Positions 39,250 through 48,713 of a stretch of DNA of 49,667 bases are shown here, piece by piece. The DNA is from Bacillota bacterium. Lineage in GTDB: Bacteria; Bacillota; Clostridia; Oscillospirales; Oscillospiraceae. The notes beneath the pieces are model-generated. The model was not told the DNA's origin and made no database searches. It saw nothing but the letters and a program-made list of their open reading frames with translations. Position 1 is the stretch's first letter; every line of letters begins with the position of its first letter. The translations under genes were made by a program, and so were the position numbers. Where the stretch lies: NCBI GenBank assembly GCA_029225225.1, contig JAQXWB010000012.1, forward strand, positions 1-49,667. The letters run 5' to 3'.

Positions 39250-39286
39250 GCGCTCCCTTTATGAGCCTGTCTCATAAAGGGAGCGC
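39250..39286. terminator. Bidirectional terminator-like hairpin, copy B (identical to copy A)
   Basis: GCGCTCCCTTTATGAGCCTGTCTCATAAAGGGAGCGC repeated 215 bp downstream, followed by ctttct. Confidence 0.75.
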
Positions 39287-39342
39287 CTTTCTGTAGACCG
39301 GGGAGATATCCCCGAACTACATTGGGATACAGGAAGAGGTTG

Positions 39343-39440
39343 CAACATCGCTGCGCTGCCGCAATGACACGGTCTGGCTGCCCTCATTTGTCATTGCGAG
39401 CCGAGGAACGAGGCGTGGCAATCTCGTGCAGGAACTTGCT
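39343..39440. repeat. Dispersed TGTCATTGCGAG element, copy 5
   Basis: tgcgctgccgcaatgacac ... tgtcattgcgagccgaggaacgaggcgtggcaatctcgtgcaggaact. Confidence 0.75.
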
Positions 39441-39446
39441 CAGTTT

Positions 39447-41168
39447 TTATCCGATCAGATCATAGATGCGGAGCAGTACGGTTGCAGCTTCGGCTCGTGT
39501 TGAGGTCGCTTTCGGGGCAAAGCAGTTATTTCCCTGCCCTTTGATCAGGCCGCAGGCGGACATACGCGCCACGCTGTCTTTTGCCCAGTCGGAAATACTG
39601 CCCGCATCCGCAAAGCTCATCGGCGCACCCTCCGTTTTTACTTCCAGCAGCATCAGCAGCCGGTCGAGGATCGCGCACATTTCCTCTCTCGAAATGCTGC
39701 GCTCCGGTCGGAAGGTCCCATCCTCATAGCCGAGAACAACGCCGTTTTCAGACGCCCACATCGCCGCGTCCGTGTACCATTGTCCGGCAGGAACATCAGA
39801 AAAGGACGCAGCTCCCTTGATGGACACATCCATTCCCTTTTCCTTTACCAGTCGGTACAGCGTCGTAACAAACATCGCGCGGGTCAATCCGGTATCCGGC
39901 TCAAAGCGGTAGGTTCCCGTCCCGTTGAAAATACCGAGCGCTACGGCAGTGTCAACATTATGAAAATACCAGCTCGTATTCGGAACATCCCAGAAGAGAT
40001 TTCCCTTTGCCGTTACATAGATCGTCTGCGTCGCAGTGCTGACATTCTCACCCAGGGCGCAGAAGCGAAGCACGCCATCATAGCAGGCAAACGGCACCGT
40101 ATAGCACCGGCTGTTTGTCGTCGGTTCTGTTCCGTCCGTTGTATAATACACACCCGCATTCTCGTTTTGGTTGGTAAAAACGAGCTTGCCGTCCTGCACA
40201 CACACAGTCGGGTCAATTCCCAATGTATCCAGCTTTTTTGTGATCGTTTCGCTGCGGCTGCCGTTTAAATCATACGCGGCGCATGCCTTAAGCGTTGCCT
40301 CTGCCGGATAGGAGAACGGTTCCGTGTACCTTGTGCCGTAGAATGCAGGCTCCGAGCCGTCCAAAGTATAATAGATTGCAGCGCCGGGATCTGCCGTCAG
40401 CTTCACCTTCATCCTGCCGTCAATCAGCTCCGCGCTGACCGTCGGTGCGGAGACGGCTTCCGTCTGCGTTCCCGTCGGCTTGCAGGAAGAATAACGATCA
40501 CCGTCTTGCGGCGTCACTCCTCTGCGTCGGAACAGCTCATTGACCGTTACAAACTCATAGCCCTCAGCCTTCAGCGTATCAATTGCCATCAGCGCGCCGT
40601 CAACTGTGGTAGAATAAATGTCGTGGCAGAGGATGATCGCGCCGTCATACGCATTGGAAACGATTCTGTCTCTGACGGTATCCGCGTTGCGGTCACGCCA
40701 GTCCACCGGATCGACCGACCAGAAAATCGCGGGCGCGTTCAGCAGTGACAGGACGCGGGAATTACAATCGCCGTAGGGCGGCCGGACATAATATGTAAAG
40801 TCCTGTCCAAGGATTTCGTTCAGGATATCCCTCGTGTGATCAATCTGCCAACGCACCTTCTCATCGGATTGCGTCGTCAGGGTCGGATGGTCGTAGCCGT
40901 GCTGGGCGACCTGATGCCCCTCTGCATAGATGCGCCGCGTGGTTTGGTCGTATTCCTCCGCGCGCATTCCCAACTCAAAAAAGGTCGCGTGTACATTTCG
41001 TTCCGCAAGTCCGTCGAGCAGGCGGTTGGTATAAGGCCCCGGCCCGTCGTCAAAGGTCAGAGCGATCAGCTTCTTCTGCCCATTCGCTGCCGCGGCCGTC
41101 ATCGGCAGGAGCGTCATCAGGCAGCAAATCGTCAGACACAATGCAATCCATTTCTTTAGCTTCTTCAT
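39447..41168 (-). CDS. Secreted polysaccharide deacetylase with chitobiase/hexosaminidase C-terminal-type modules and SLH domains
   Basis: KLIALTFDDGPGPYTNRLLDGLAERNVHATFF...GHQVAQHGYDHPTL...VRPPYGD (NodB motifs); AAIYYTLDGSEPAFYGTRYTEPF; SLH repeats at C-terminus. Confidence 0.92.
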   Translation of the reverse strand: MKKLKKWIALCLTICCLMTLLPMTAAAANGQKKLIALTFDDGPGPYTNRLLDGLAERNVHATFFELGMRAEEYDQTTRRIYAEGHQVAQHGYDHPTLTTQSDEKVRWQIDHTRDILNEILGQDFTYYVRPPYGDCNSRVLSLLNAPAIFWSVDPVDWRDRNADTVRDRIVSNAYDGAIILCHDIYSTTVDGALMAIDTLKAEGYEFVTVNELFRRRGVTPQDGDRYSSCKPTGTQTEAVSAPTVSAELIDGRMKVKLTADPGAAIYYTLDGSEPAFYGTRYTEPFSYPAEATLKACAAYDLNGSRSETITKKLDTLGIDPTVCVQDGKLVFTNQNENAGVYYTTDGTEPTTNSRCYTVPFACYDGVLRFCALGENVSTATQTIYVTAKGNLFWDVPNTSWYFHNVDTAVALGIFNGTGTYRFEPDTGLTRAMFVTTLYRLVKEKGMDVSIKGAASFSDVPAGQWYTDAAMWASENGVVLGYEDGTFRPERSISREEMCAILDRLLMLLEVKTEGAPMSFADAGSISDWAKDSVARMSACGLIKGQGNNCFAPKATSTRAEAATVLLRIYDLIG

Positions 41169-41652
41169 CTGTGATTCCTCCATTCTCTTTCTCTTTCAGA
41201 GGGAGGCGTCCGTCCTGCGTGAGCTTCAATGCAGCCGTCTGCATACCGTACACCTCTTGCGTTGTCATATCCTCCACCCACGCGGGGAATTTCAGTGCCT
41301 CCTGCTGCGGAAGCGCCAGTTTGATCGTGCCGCTGTCGTTACGGAAAAACGCCTCGTTCACGGAGACTCCCTCCAGCGTTCCGCACCATGGCAGCCACGG
41401 TCCGCGCGGGTGTCTGACCGCGAGGGCGGCTTCCGCCCCGTCAGGCAGATGACAGCGTGGAATTTTTGCCTCCAGCATTCCTTTTTCATCGGGAATCCCA
41501 AGATATTCCACGCTCCATTGATGTATGACGAAAATGCGTCGGATTTGTTCCCTATCCAAATCTATATGACAGAGAAATTTCCAGAACAACCCGTCTTGCT
41601 CCATCGTCAGCGAGCCGATCCGCTCGCCGTGTTCCGTAATTGCCAGTTCCAT
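41050..41652 (-). CDS. Uncharacterised protein
   Basis: MELAITEHGERIGSLTMEQDGLFWKFLCHIDLDREQIRRIFVIHQWSVEYLGIPDEKG; long ORF upstream of the deacetylase, overlapping its start. Confidence 0.65.
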   Translation of the reverse strand: MELAITEHGERIGSLTMEQDGLFWKFLCHIDLDREQIRRIFVIHQWSVEYLGIPDEKGMLEAKIPRCHLPDGAEAALAVRHPRGPWLPWCGTLEGVSVNEAFFRNDSGTIKLALPQQEALKFPAWVEDMTTQEVYGMQTAALKLTQDGRLPLKEKENGGITDEEAKEMDCIVSDDLLPDDAPADDGRGSEWAEEADRSDL

Positions 41653-41695
41653 AGCAGAATCCCTCCCACACAGTCTATGCGAGAGGGATCGTTCG

Positions 41696-42052
41696 TTATA
41701 CCTTCGGCAGTCCGAAACTGACTGCGATTGCATTATCCACGCGATTCATCATGCTTTCATCCAACCGCCCCATGTGCTCACGCAGACGCCGCTTGTCAAT
41801 CGTGCGGATCTGCTCGAGCAGCACTACGGAGTCCTTGCTCAGACCGACGCTTCCGCCCGTCAGCTCGATATGCGTCGGGAGCTTCGCTTTGTTGGTCTGA
41901 CTGGTAATCGCCGCAGCTATGACAGTGGGAGAATGCTTATTGCCCGTGTCGTTCTGCACGATGAGGACGGGTCTTGTGCCGCCCTGCTCGCTGCCTACCA
42001 CGGGACTGAGGTCTGCGTAGAAAATGTCGCCCCTCTTTACGGTTGTATCCAT
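41696..42052 (-). CDS. ndoA: MazF/PemK-type endoribonuclease toxin (EndoA-like)
   Basis: [64 protein letters not shown]...[16 protein letters not shown]; directly downstream of alr. Confidence 0.93.
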   Translation of the reverse strand: MDTTVKRGDIFYADLSPVVGSEQGGTRPVLIVQNDTGNKHSPTVIAAAITSQTNKAKLPTHIELTGGSVGLSKDSVVLLEQIRTIDKRRLREHMGRLDESMMNRVDNAIAVSFGLPKV

Positions 42053-42174
42053 TTGCTTCACGCTCCGTAATTCGTCTCCGCGGCCGCATAGACCTCTATG
42101 TAACCGCGGTATCCTTATTCTCCCACGCAAAAGCAAAATTTATTCAGCGGAACTCCGCTTCATTCTATGTCGGC

Positions 42175-43350
42175 TCAAACAATATATTGCAGGATCTCCG
42201 TCTCATTTTCTCCGTCAAGATAAATGCGCGGGATACGCTTGTTGATGCCGCACAGGATTTCATACGGGATCGTGTTCAGGCGGCAGGAGAGGCTATCCAC
42301 CTCAATGCTGTCGTCCCCGTCCGTGCCGAAGATTGTCACCGTATCCCCAACCTGCGCTTCGGGCACGCGCGAGATATCAACCATGCACATATCCATGCAG
42401 ATACGCCCGATCTGCGGCACACGCTTGCCATGCAGCAGGAAGGAGATATTATTGGAAAAGCTTCTGGAAAGTCCGTCCGCATAGCCGATGCCCACGACGG
42501 CAATTCGCTCCGGATCGGCAGTCGTGTAAGTCCTGCCGTAGCTGACGGTGATGTTCGGCTCAAAATCGCGGATCTGGAAGATCGTCGAGCGGAGCTGCAT
42601 CACAGGCTTTAGGTCGATCCTGCCGCGCAAATCGGAAGACGGCAGCACGCCGTAGGTTGCAATCCCCGGACGGATCATGTCGAGCGCAAATTCGGGATAG
42701 AGCACGCTTGCGCCGCTGTTGCAGCAGTGGCGAATCTGCGGTTCGATACCGACACCCTTCAGTGCCGAAAGCATCTGCCGGAAGCGTTCAAACTGCGTGC
42801 GCGTAAAGTTCTCGTCCGCGCCGTCGATGGAGTCCGCAACGGGAAAATGCGTAAAGATGCCCTCGATCAGCAGATGCTTCATCGCTGCAACCTCTTGCAG
42901 CTCCGTCACCGTGCGTTCGCAATTGTAGGCAAAAAAGCCGAGGCGCGACATGCCCGTGTCCAGCTTGATATGCACGCGGATGCGCAGAGAGGTGCCCTCC
43001 AGCTTTTCATTGAGCATACGGGCATATTCGAGGCTGTGGATCTCCTGCCGCAGCCCCATTTTTGCCAGATCCTCCGCGTGCTTGGGCGGCGTATAGCCCA
43101 AAATGAGGATCGGGCCGCGAATACCGCCTCTGCGAAGCTGTACCGCCTCTTCAATATTAGAAACCGCGAGATATTCCGCGCCCAGCCCCGTCAGATAGCG
43201 GCTGATCGGCACTGCGCCATGTCCGTAAGCGTCCGCCTTCACCACGCCGAGGAAGCGGCAGGAGGCAGGCAGCTTTTCCCGCAAAGCATGGTAGTTGTGG
43301 TTTAAATTATCGAGCGAAATATCCGCCCAAGTTCGCTTTAAGTAATCCAT
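42175..43350 (-). CDS. alr: Alanine racemase
   Basis: RTWADISLDNLNHNYHALREKLP...VVKADAYGHGAVPISRYLTGLGAEYLAVSNIEEA; PLP lysine motif. Confidence 0.96.
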   Translation of the reverse strand: MDYLKRTWADISLDNLNHNYHALREKLPASCRFLGVVKADAYGHGAVPISRYLTGLGAEYLAVSNIEEAVQLRRGGIRGPILILGYTPPKHAEDLAKMGLRQEIHSLEYARMLNEKLEGTSLRIRVHIKLDTGMSRLGFFAYNCERTVTELQEVAAMKHLLIEGIFTHFPVADSIDGADENFTRTQFERFRQMLSALKGVGIEPQIRHCCNSGASVLYPEFALDMIRPGIATYGVLPSSDLRGRIDLKPVMQLRSTIFQIRDFEPNITVSYGRTYTTADPERIAVVGIGYADGLSRSFSNNISFLLHGKRVPQIGRICMDMCMVDISRVPEAQVGDTVTIFGTDGDDSIEVDSLSCRLNTIPYEILCGINKRIPRIYLDGENETEILQYIV

Positions 43351-43363
43351 ATTGTTCCTTCTG

Positions 43364-43936
43364 TCAATGAAAATGAAAATCAGAAATCGTCAGTCTGAGA
43401 ATCCGCTGATTATTATAGCACATCTCGGCATAAATTGGAACCTCATTTTCAAACCAAGTGTCCACCAAAAGCGTTTTTTCGTCAAACCCTTTTTCGTAGG
43501 TCACGCGGCACAGCCCCTCCTCGTAGCCGGCTGAGGCAATATACTCCGAAGCCCAGCACTGCGCCGTCAGCGCGGGCGCTGCAGCCGGAACAACCTCTCC
43601 GTTCGCCAGCAGTCCGAATTCCGCCGCCATCCCGTCGTAGGTGATCTTTCCGCCGCTGTCGGAGACGGTCGCGGTAATGCCGGCAATCGTCTTCGGGGCA
43701 AGGAGTGTCAGCTTCGCCGTGCCGTCCGTTACAGTCTCGCAGGCAACCGTAAAGCGCTGCGTATACTCCCCGAAGTCCGCCTCAATCTCCGCCTGAAAGC
43801 TGCATCCGTTCGCCTGCACCAAAGCGGCGCGGAATTCAATTGCCGGAGACACCGCGTTTTCTTCCCCTCCGCAGGCGCTCAGGCACAGAAGCAGGCAGAG
43901 TAAAATGCCGGAAAAAGTTCGCCGCAAGGCTATCAC
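43364..43936 (-). CDS. Putative lipoprotein (GTG start)
   Basis: (V/M)IALRRTFSGILLCLLLCLSACGGEENAV lipobox; starts 4 bp after nnrD stop. Confidence 0.72.
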   Translation of the reverse strand: MIALRRTFSGILLCLLLCLSACGGEENAVSPAIEFRAALVQANGCSFQAEIEADFGEYTQRFTVACETVTDGTAKLTLLAPKTIAGITATVSDSGGKITYDGMAAEFGLLANGEVVPAAAPALTAQCWASEYIASAGYEEGLCRVTYEKGFDEKTLLVDTWFENEVPIYAEMCYNNQRILRLTISDFHFH

Positions 43937-43940
43937 TTCC

Positions 43941-44813
43941 CTATTTGAGTAGTCGCGGCAGCATGTGCAATAGATCGGAGGGCAGCAGGCCGTATTCGCC
44001 CAAGTGCTCAGCACAGATGTCTGCGGACATCCCGTGCAGCCATGCGGCAGCGGCAGCCGCCTGCGTTGGCGGTAAGCCCTGCCCCAGCAGGGAGACAAGG
44101 ATTCCCGCCAGCACATCACCGCTCCCGCCGGTCGCTAAGCCGGGGTTGCCGCAGCGGTTGACATAGCAGCCGCCGTCTCCGCAGATCAGCGTTCGGTGTC
44201 CCTTGAGCAAAACGGTCGCGCCCGTCGCCTCATGCAGCTTCCACGCTGCTATGCGGCGATCCTCCGTCGGCTTCTGACCCATCAGGCGGGCATACTCGCC
44301 GTCGTGCGGGGTCAAAAGGACGGGACAAGCCGCGCCGCGCACTACATCTATATGCCCCTCCAGCGCGTTTATGCCATCGGCATCCACCACGACTGGGCAG
44401 ACCGCCTCGGACAGCACCGCCTCCACAACGCGCCTGACGCCCTCGCTTCTGCCCAGTCCGCAGCCGATCAGGCACGCGTCGCAGGTCTTTAAGCGGTTCA
44501 GAATGTCCGGGATTGCCTCTGCCGAGAGCATACCGTCCGTATCCGGAAGCGGGAAAACCATCGGCTCAAGCAGACCCCCGGCAATGATTGGGTAGACAGC
44601 CTGCGGCACACCAGTAAACACCAGTCCCGCGCCCGTCCGCACCGCCGCCTTTGCTGCAAGCACGGGAGCGCCGGTATAACCGACCGCGCCGCATAAAAGC
44701 AGAATGCGCCCAAAGTCCCCCTTATGGGCATTCCTCGGTCTGCGCGGCAGCCATGCGCTGATCTCCGCGCCGCCAATTGTCTCCCATGCGCGATAGGCGT
44801 TGACCTTTGCCAT
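43941..44813 (-). CDS. nnrD: ADP-dependent NAD(P)H-hydrate dehydratase
   Basis: RPRNAHKGDFGRILLLCGAVGYTGAPVLAAKAAVRTGAGLV...VLLTPHDGEYARLMG...GNPGLATGGSGDVLAGILVSLLGQG. Confidence 0.94.
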   Translation of the reverse strand: MAKVNAYRAWETIGGAEISAWLPRRPRNAHKGDFGRILLLCGAVGYTGAPVLAAKAAVRTGAGLVFTGVPQAVYPIIAGGLLEPMVFPLPDTDGMLSAEAIPDILNRLKTCDACLIGCGLGRSEGVRRVVEAVLSEAVCPVVVDADGINALEGHIDVVRGAACPVLLTPHDGEYARLMGQKPTEDRRIAAWKLHEATGATVLLKGHRTLICGDGGCYVNRCGNPGLATGGSGDVLAGILVSLLGQGLPPTQAAAAAAWLHGMSADICAEHLGEYGLLPSDLLHMLPRLLK

Positions 44814-44885
44814 CGTCTCTCCTCCTCGCTTTTCGCTTATTCTATCTATATTATAATGGAAACCGAAAAATAGTCAAATCTTTGC

Positions 44886-44914
44886 TTGCATCTTTCTCGA
44901 ATCTGTGCTAAAAT
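44886..44914 (+). promoter_or_regulatory. Putative sigma-A promoter of the pheST operon
   Basis: TTGCAT - 17 nt - TAAAAT upstream of the T-box leader. Confidence 0.55.
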
Positions 44915-44969
44915 CGGGAGGAATATGAAACAGCTTTGATCGGGCTGTCAGCTGTCGTAACGCGGTTGC

Positions 44970-45172
44970 AGAGAGGGCGCGTCGCTGGAAAGCGCCTACC
45001 GCAGGCAGATTCGGCTTTCCCCCGTGAGCTTTCGGCTGAACGCGTCTGCCTGTAGGTCGGAACGGTTTACCCCGTTATCGGTTAGAGTGCGCCGTTTTGC
45101 GCGGCGAATTGCGGGTGGTACCGCGGAAGCATGGTCTTTCGTCCCCTTTTGGACGAAGGGCTTTTATTTTTT
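44970..45172 (+). promoter_or_regulatory. T-box riboswitch leader of pheST with terminator
   Basis: AGAGAGG start, stem arms ctac..caggcaga / tctgcctgtag, T-box sequence GCGGGTGGTACCGCGG at 45111-45126, then terminator tctttcgtccccttttggacgaagggcttttatttttt. Confidence 0.92.
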
Positions 45173-45200
45173 GTGATTTCACCAAAGAAGGAGAAACAAT

Positions 45201-46244
45201 ATGAGAGAAGAACTCGAAAGAATCAAACAGCAAGCGCTGGAGGCGATGCAGGCGGCGCAGGATATTGCCGCGCTGGATGCCGTGCGCGTGCGCGTTCTCG
45301 GCAAGAAGGGCGAGCTGACCGCCGTGCTGAAGCAGATGGGCAAGCTCTCCGCCGAGGAGCGTCCCGTCATGGGCCAACTTGCAAACACCGTCCGCGCCGA
45401 GCTGGAAGCGGAGCTGGAAACGCGCAAGACGGAGCTGGAGGCAAACGCCTTGGAAGCCCGTCTCGCAGCCGAGGCGGTCGATGTCACCATCCCCGGCAAG
45501 GAGATCTCCATGGGACACCAGCACCCGATGAACAAGGTGCTGCAGGAGGTCAAGGAGATCTTTATCGGCATGGGCTATACCATTGTAGACGGTCCCGAGG
45601 TCGAAGAGGCAGCCTATAATTTCACCCGCCTCAACATTGAAGAGGGGCATCCCTCCCGCGACCGCTCCGACACCTTCTATTTTGACGATGATGACAGCGT
45701 TCTTCTGCGCACGCAGACCAGTCCCATACAGATCCGCGTGATGGAGAACCAGCAGCCGCCGATCCGCATTTTGGCACCCGGACGCGTCTTCCGTAAGGAT
45801 GAGGCAGACGCCACGCATTCCCCCATGTTCCATCAAATCGAAGGCTTGGTCGTCGATGAGGGCATTACGATGGGCGACCTCAAGGGCGCGCTGGAAACCC
45901 TCATCAAGCGGCTCTACGGTGAAGACGCGGTCGTTCGTTTCCGTCCGCACCACTTCCCCTTCACCGAGCCGAGCTGCGAGGTCGATATGCAGTGCTTCAA
46001 GTGCCACGGCACAGGCGAGGTTGCAGGTCAGGTCTGCTCCACCTGCCACGGCGAGGGCTGGATCGAGCTGTTGGGCGCGGGCATGGTGCATCCGAAGGTT
46101 TTGGAGGGCTGCGGCATCGACTCGAAAAAGTATTCCGGCTTTGCCTTCGGCATCGGTCTGGAGCGCATGGCAATGGGACGTCTGCGCTTTAACGACCTGC
46201 GCCTGATCTTCGACAACGATATCCGTTTCCTGTCGCAATTTTAA
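45201..46244 (+). CDS. pheS: Phenylalanine--tRNA ligase alpha subunit
   Basis: GHQHPMNKVLQEVKEIFIGMGYTIVDGPEVE...RFRPHHFPFTEPSCEVD...YSGFAFGIGLERMAMGRLRFNDLRLIFDNDIRFLSQF. Confidence 0.97.
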   Translation: MREELERIKQQALEAMQAAQDIAALDAVRVRVLGKKGELTAVLKQMGKLSAEERPVMGQLANTVRAELEAELETRKTELEANALEARLAAEAVDVTIPGKEISMGHQHPMNKVLQEVKEIFIGMGYTIVDGPEVEEAAYNFTRLNIEEGHPSRDRSDTFYFDDDDSVLLRTQTSPIQIRVMENQQPPIRILAPGRVFRKDEADATHSPMFHQIEGLVVDEGITMGDLKGALETLIKRLYGEDAVVRFRPHHFPFTEPSCEVDMQCFKCHGTGEVAGQVCSTCHGEGWIELLGAGMVHPKVLEGCGIDSKKYSGFAFGIGLERMAMGRLRFNDLRLIFDNDIRFLSQF

Positions 46245-46256
46245 GGAGGTACAGCA

Positions 46257-48644
46257 ATGAAACTGAACAGAAAATGGCTCAATGAGGACTTTGTTGACCT
46301 CTCGGATATTTCCGATAAGGCGTTTGTGGAAACGCTGACCGTCGCCGGTCAGAAGGTCGAGACCTATGAGCGCATGGACGCGGAGATCAAGAATGTCGTC
46401 GTCGGCAAGGTGCTCTCCATCGTGCGCCATACCAATTCCGATCACATGTGGGTCTGTCAGGTTGATGTCGGCAAGGAAGAACCGGTGCAGATCGTCACAG
46501 GTGCGCAGAATGTGCACGAGGGCGACCTTGTCCCCGCCGCACTGCACAATTCCTACCTGCCCGGCGGCATTCACATCACAAAGGGCAAGCTGCGCGGCGA
46601 GGTGTCGAACGGCATGCTCTGCTCCATCAAGGAGCTTGGACTGACCCTCAACGACGTCCCCTATGCTATCGAGGACGGCATCTGGATTTTGCAGGAGGAC
46701 TGCAAGCCCGGCGACGATATCAACGCCGTCATCGGCAACAACGACACAATCGTGGATTTTGAGATCACCAACAACCGCCCCGACTGCTACTCCATCATCG
46801 GTCTTGCCCGTGAAGCAGCTGCCGCGTTTGACCGCCCGATGCGCCATCACGAGCCGGTTGTCAAGGGCGGAGCCGCAGGGAATCTGACCGATCTGCTCGA
46901 TGTAGAGGTTCCCGCCGACGATCTCTGCCGCCGCTACACCGCGCGCATGGTGCGCAATGTCAAAATCGCACCGTCTCCGAAGTGGCTGCGCCAGCGTCTG
47001 CGTGCCAACGGTGTGCGCCCGATCAACAACATCGTCGATATCACAAACTATGTCATGCTTGAATACGGTCAGCCGATGCATGCCTTCGATTACCGCTATG
47101 TCGGCTCCGGCAAAATCGTCGTTCGCAGAAGCGAGAAGGGTGAGACGCTGACCACCCTTGACGGTGCCGTCCGTCCGCTCACGCCCGGTATGCTCGTCAT
47201 TGCCGACGGCGAAAAGCCCATCGGCTTAGCCGGCATCATGGGCGGCGAAAACAGCGAGATCGTCGCCGACACCGTGGATGTCGTTTTTGAGTCCGCAAAC
47301 TTCAACGGCACTTCCATTCGTCAGACCGCGCTTGCCCTCGGTATGCGCACGGAGGCGTCCGGTAAATTTGAAAAGAACATCGATCCCCTGCTGACCGTTC
47401 CCGCCGTCAACCGTGCCTGTGAGCTGGTCGAGCTGCTCGGCGCGGGTGAGGTCATGGACGGCATGATTGACATTCTCAATGAGATTCCGCAGCCGCGCTC
47501 CCTGCCCTTGGAGCCTGCGCGCATCAACGCCCTGCTGGGCACGGATATTTCCGAAGCGGATATGGTAGAATATCTGCGCCGTTTGGAAATTCCCGTAGAA
47601 AACGGCATGATCCTCGTTCCCTCCTTCCGTCCCGACCTTGTGCAGACGGCGGATATCGCGGAGGAGGTCGCCCGTCTCTACGGCTACAACGAGATCCCGA
47701 CCACCGCGTTCCGCAGCGCCACCGCAGAGGGCGGCTACACCGGCACGATGGTGCTCGAAAACCGTACCGGTGCGCTCTGCCGCAGCCTCGGCTACAGCGA
47801 AATTCTGACCTATTCCTTCGTCTCACCGTCTTACTTTGACATGATTCGTCTGCCCGTCGATTCCCCGCTGCGCAAGGCAATGCGCATTCAGAATCCCTTG
47901 GGCGAGGACGCTTCCATCATGCGCACAATCGCGCTTCCCTCCATGCTCTCCATCCTTGCCCGCAATAACGCTTACCACAACAGCGCGGTCAAGCTCTATG
48001 AGCTGGCAAAGGTCTACCTCCCGAAGGAAGGGCAGACACTCCCGGACGAGCCGAAGCACCTGCTGCTCGGCACCTATGGCGAGGGCGAGGACTTCTTCTC
48101 CCTCAAGGGCGAGATCGAGGCAATCCTAAAAGGAATGAACGTGCGCCCCGCCGCATATACTGCGGTAAAGGACAACCCCTCTTACCATCCCGGACGCTGC
48201 GCGAAAATCACAGTGGACGGCGTCGAGGTCGGCGTCTTTGGTCAGGTGCATCCGCTCGTTGCGAAGAATTACGGCATTGACGCGGACATCTACGCCGCAG
48301 AGTTGGACTTCACCGCGCTATCCGCCCTGCTCGCACCCGCAAGCACCTACGTTCCCCTGCCCAAATATCCCGCCGTCAGCCGTGATATCGCCGTCGTTTG
48401 CGACGAAGCGCTGACCGTTGCGGAATTGACCGCATGCATCCAAAAAGCGGGCGGCAAGCTGCTGCGTGAGGTGCGGCTGTTCGATATCTACCGCGGCAAG
48501 GGCATCGAAGACGGCAAGAAGAGCACGGCATTCAGCCTCACCCTCCGCGCCGACGACCGCACCCTGACCGACGCAGACTCCGACAGCGTGATCACCGCCG
48601 TCCTCAAAGCCCTCGAAACCGAGCTCGGCGCAAAGCTCCGCTAA
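46257..48644 (+). CDS. pheT: Phenylalanine--tRNA ligase beta subunit
   Basis: tRNA-bind domain, NNRPDCYSIIGLAREAAA, GFSL-type B5 and FDX-ACB C-terminal region. Confidence 0.97.
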   Translation: MKLNRKWLNEDFVDLSDISDKAFVETLTVAGQKVETYERMDAEIKNVVVGKVLSIVRHTNSDHMWVCQVDVGKEEPVQIVTGAQNVHEGDLVPAALHNSYLPGGIHITKGKLRGEVSNGMLCSIKELGLTLNDVPYAIEDGIWILQEDCKPGDDINAVIGNNDTIVDFEITNNRPDCYSIIGLAREAAAAFDRPMRHHEPVVKGGAAGNLTDLLDVEVPADDLCRRYTARMVRNVKIAPSPKWLRQRLRANGVRPINNIVDITNYVMLEYGQPMHAFDYRYVGSGKIVVRRSEKGETLTTLDGAVRPLTPGMLVIADGEKPIGLAGIMGGENSEIVADTVDVVFESANFNGTSIRQTALALGMRTEASGKFEKNIDPLLTVPAVNRACELVELLGAGEVMDGMIDILNEIPQPRSLPLEPARINALLGTDISEADMVEYLRRLEIPVENGMILVPSFRPDLVQTADIAEEVARLYGYNEIPTTAFRSATAEGGYTGTMVLENRTGALCRSLGYSEILTYSFVSPSYFDMIRLPVDSPLRKAMRIQNPLGEDASIMRTIALPSMLSILARNNAYHNSAVKLYELAKVYLPKEGQTLPDEPKHLLLGTYGEGEDFFSLKGEIEAILKGMNVRPAAYTAVKDNPSYHPGRCAKITVDGVEVGVFGQVHPLVAKNYGIDADIYAAELDFTALSALLAPASTYVPLPKYPAVSRDIAVVCDEALTVAELTACIQKAGGKLLREVRLFDIYRGKGIEDGKKSTAFSLTLRADDRTLTDADSDSVITAVLKALETELGAKLR

Positions 48645-48713
48645 AGCAGACGCACCTCCGCCGTAGACCGCGCCGGTGCAGGAACTACCAAGTGCGTACA
48701 CGCTGCCCATCCA

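Noticed and set aside
45075-47081. 668-aa minus-strand ORF
   Set aside because: Antisense to pheS/pheT; shadow frame.
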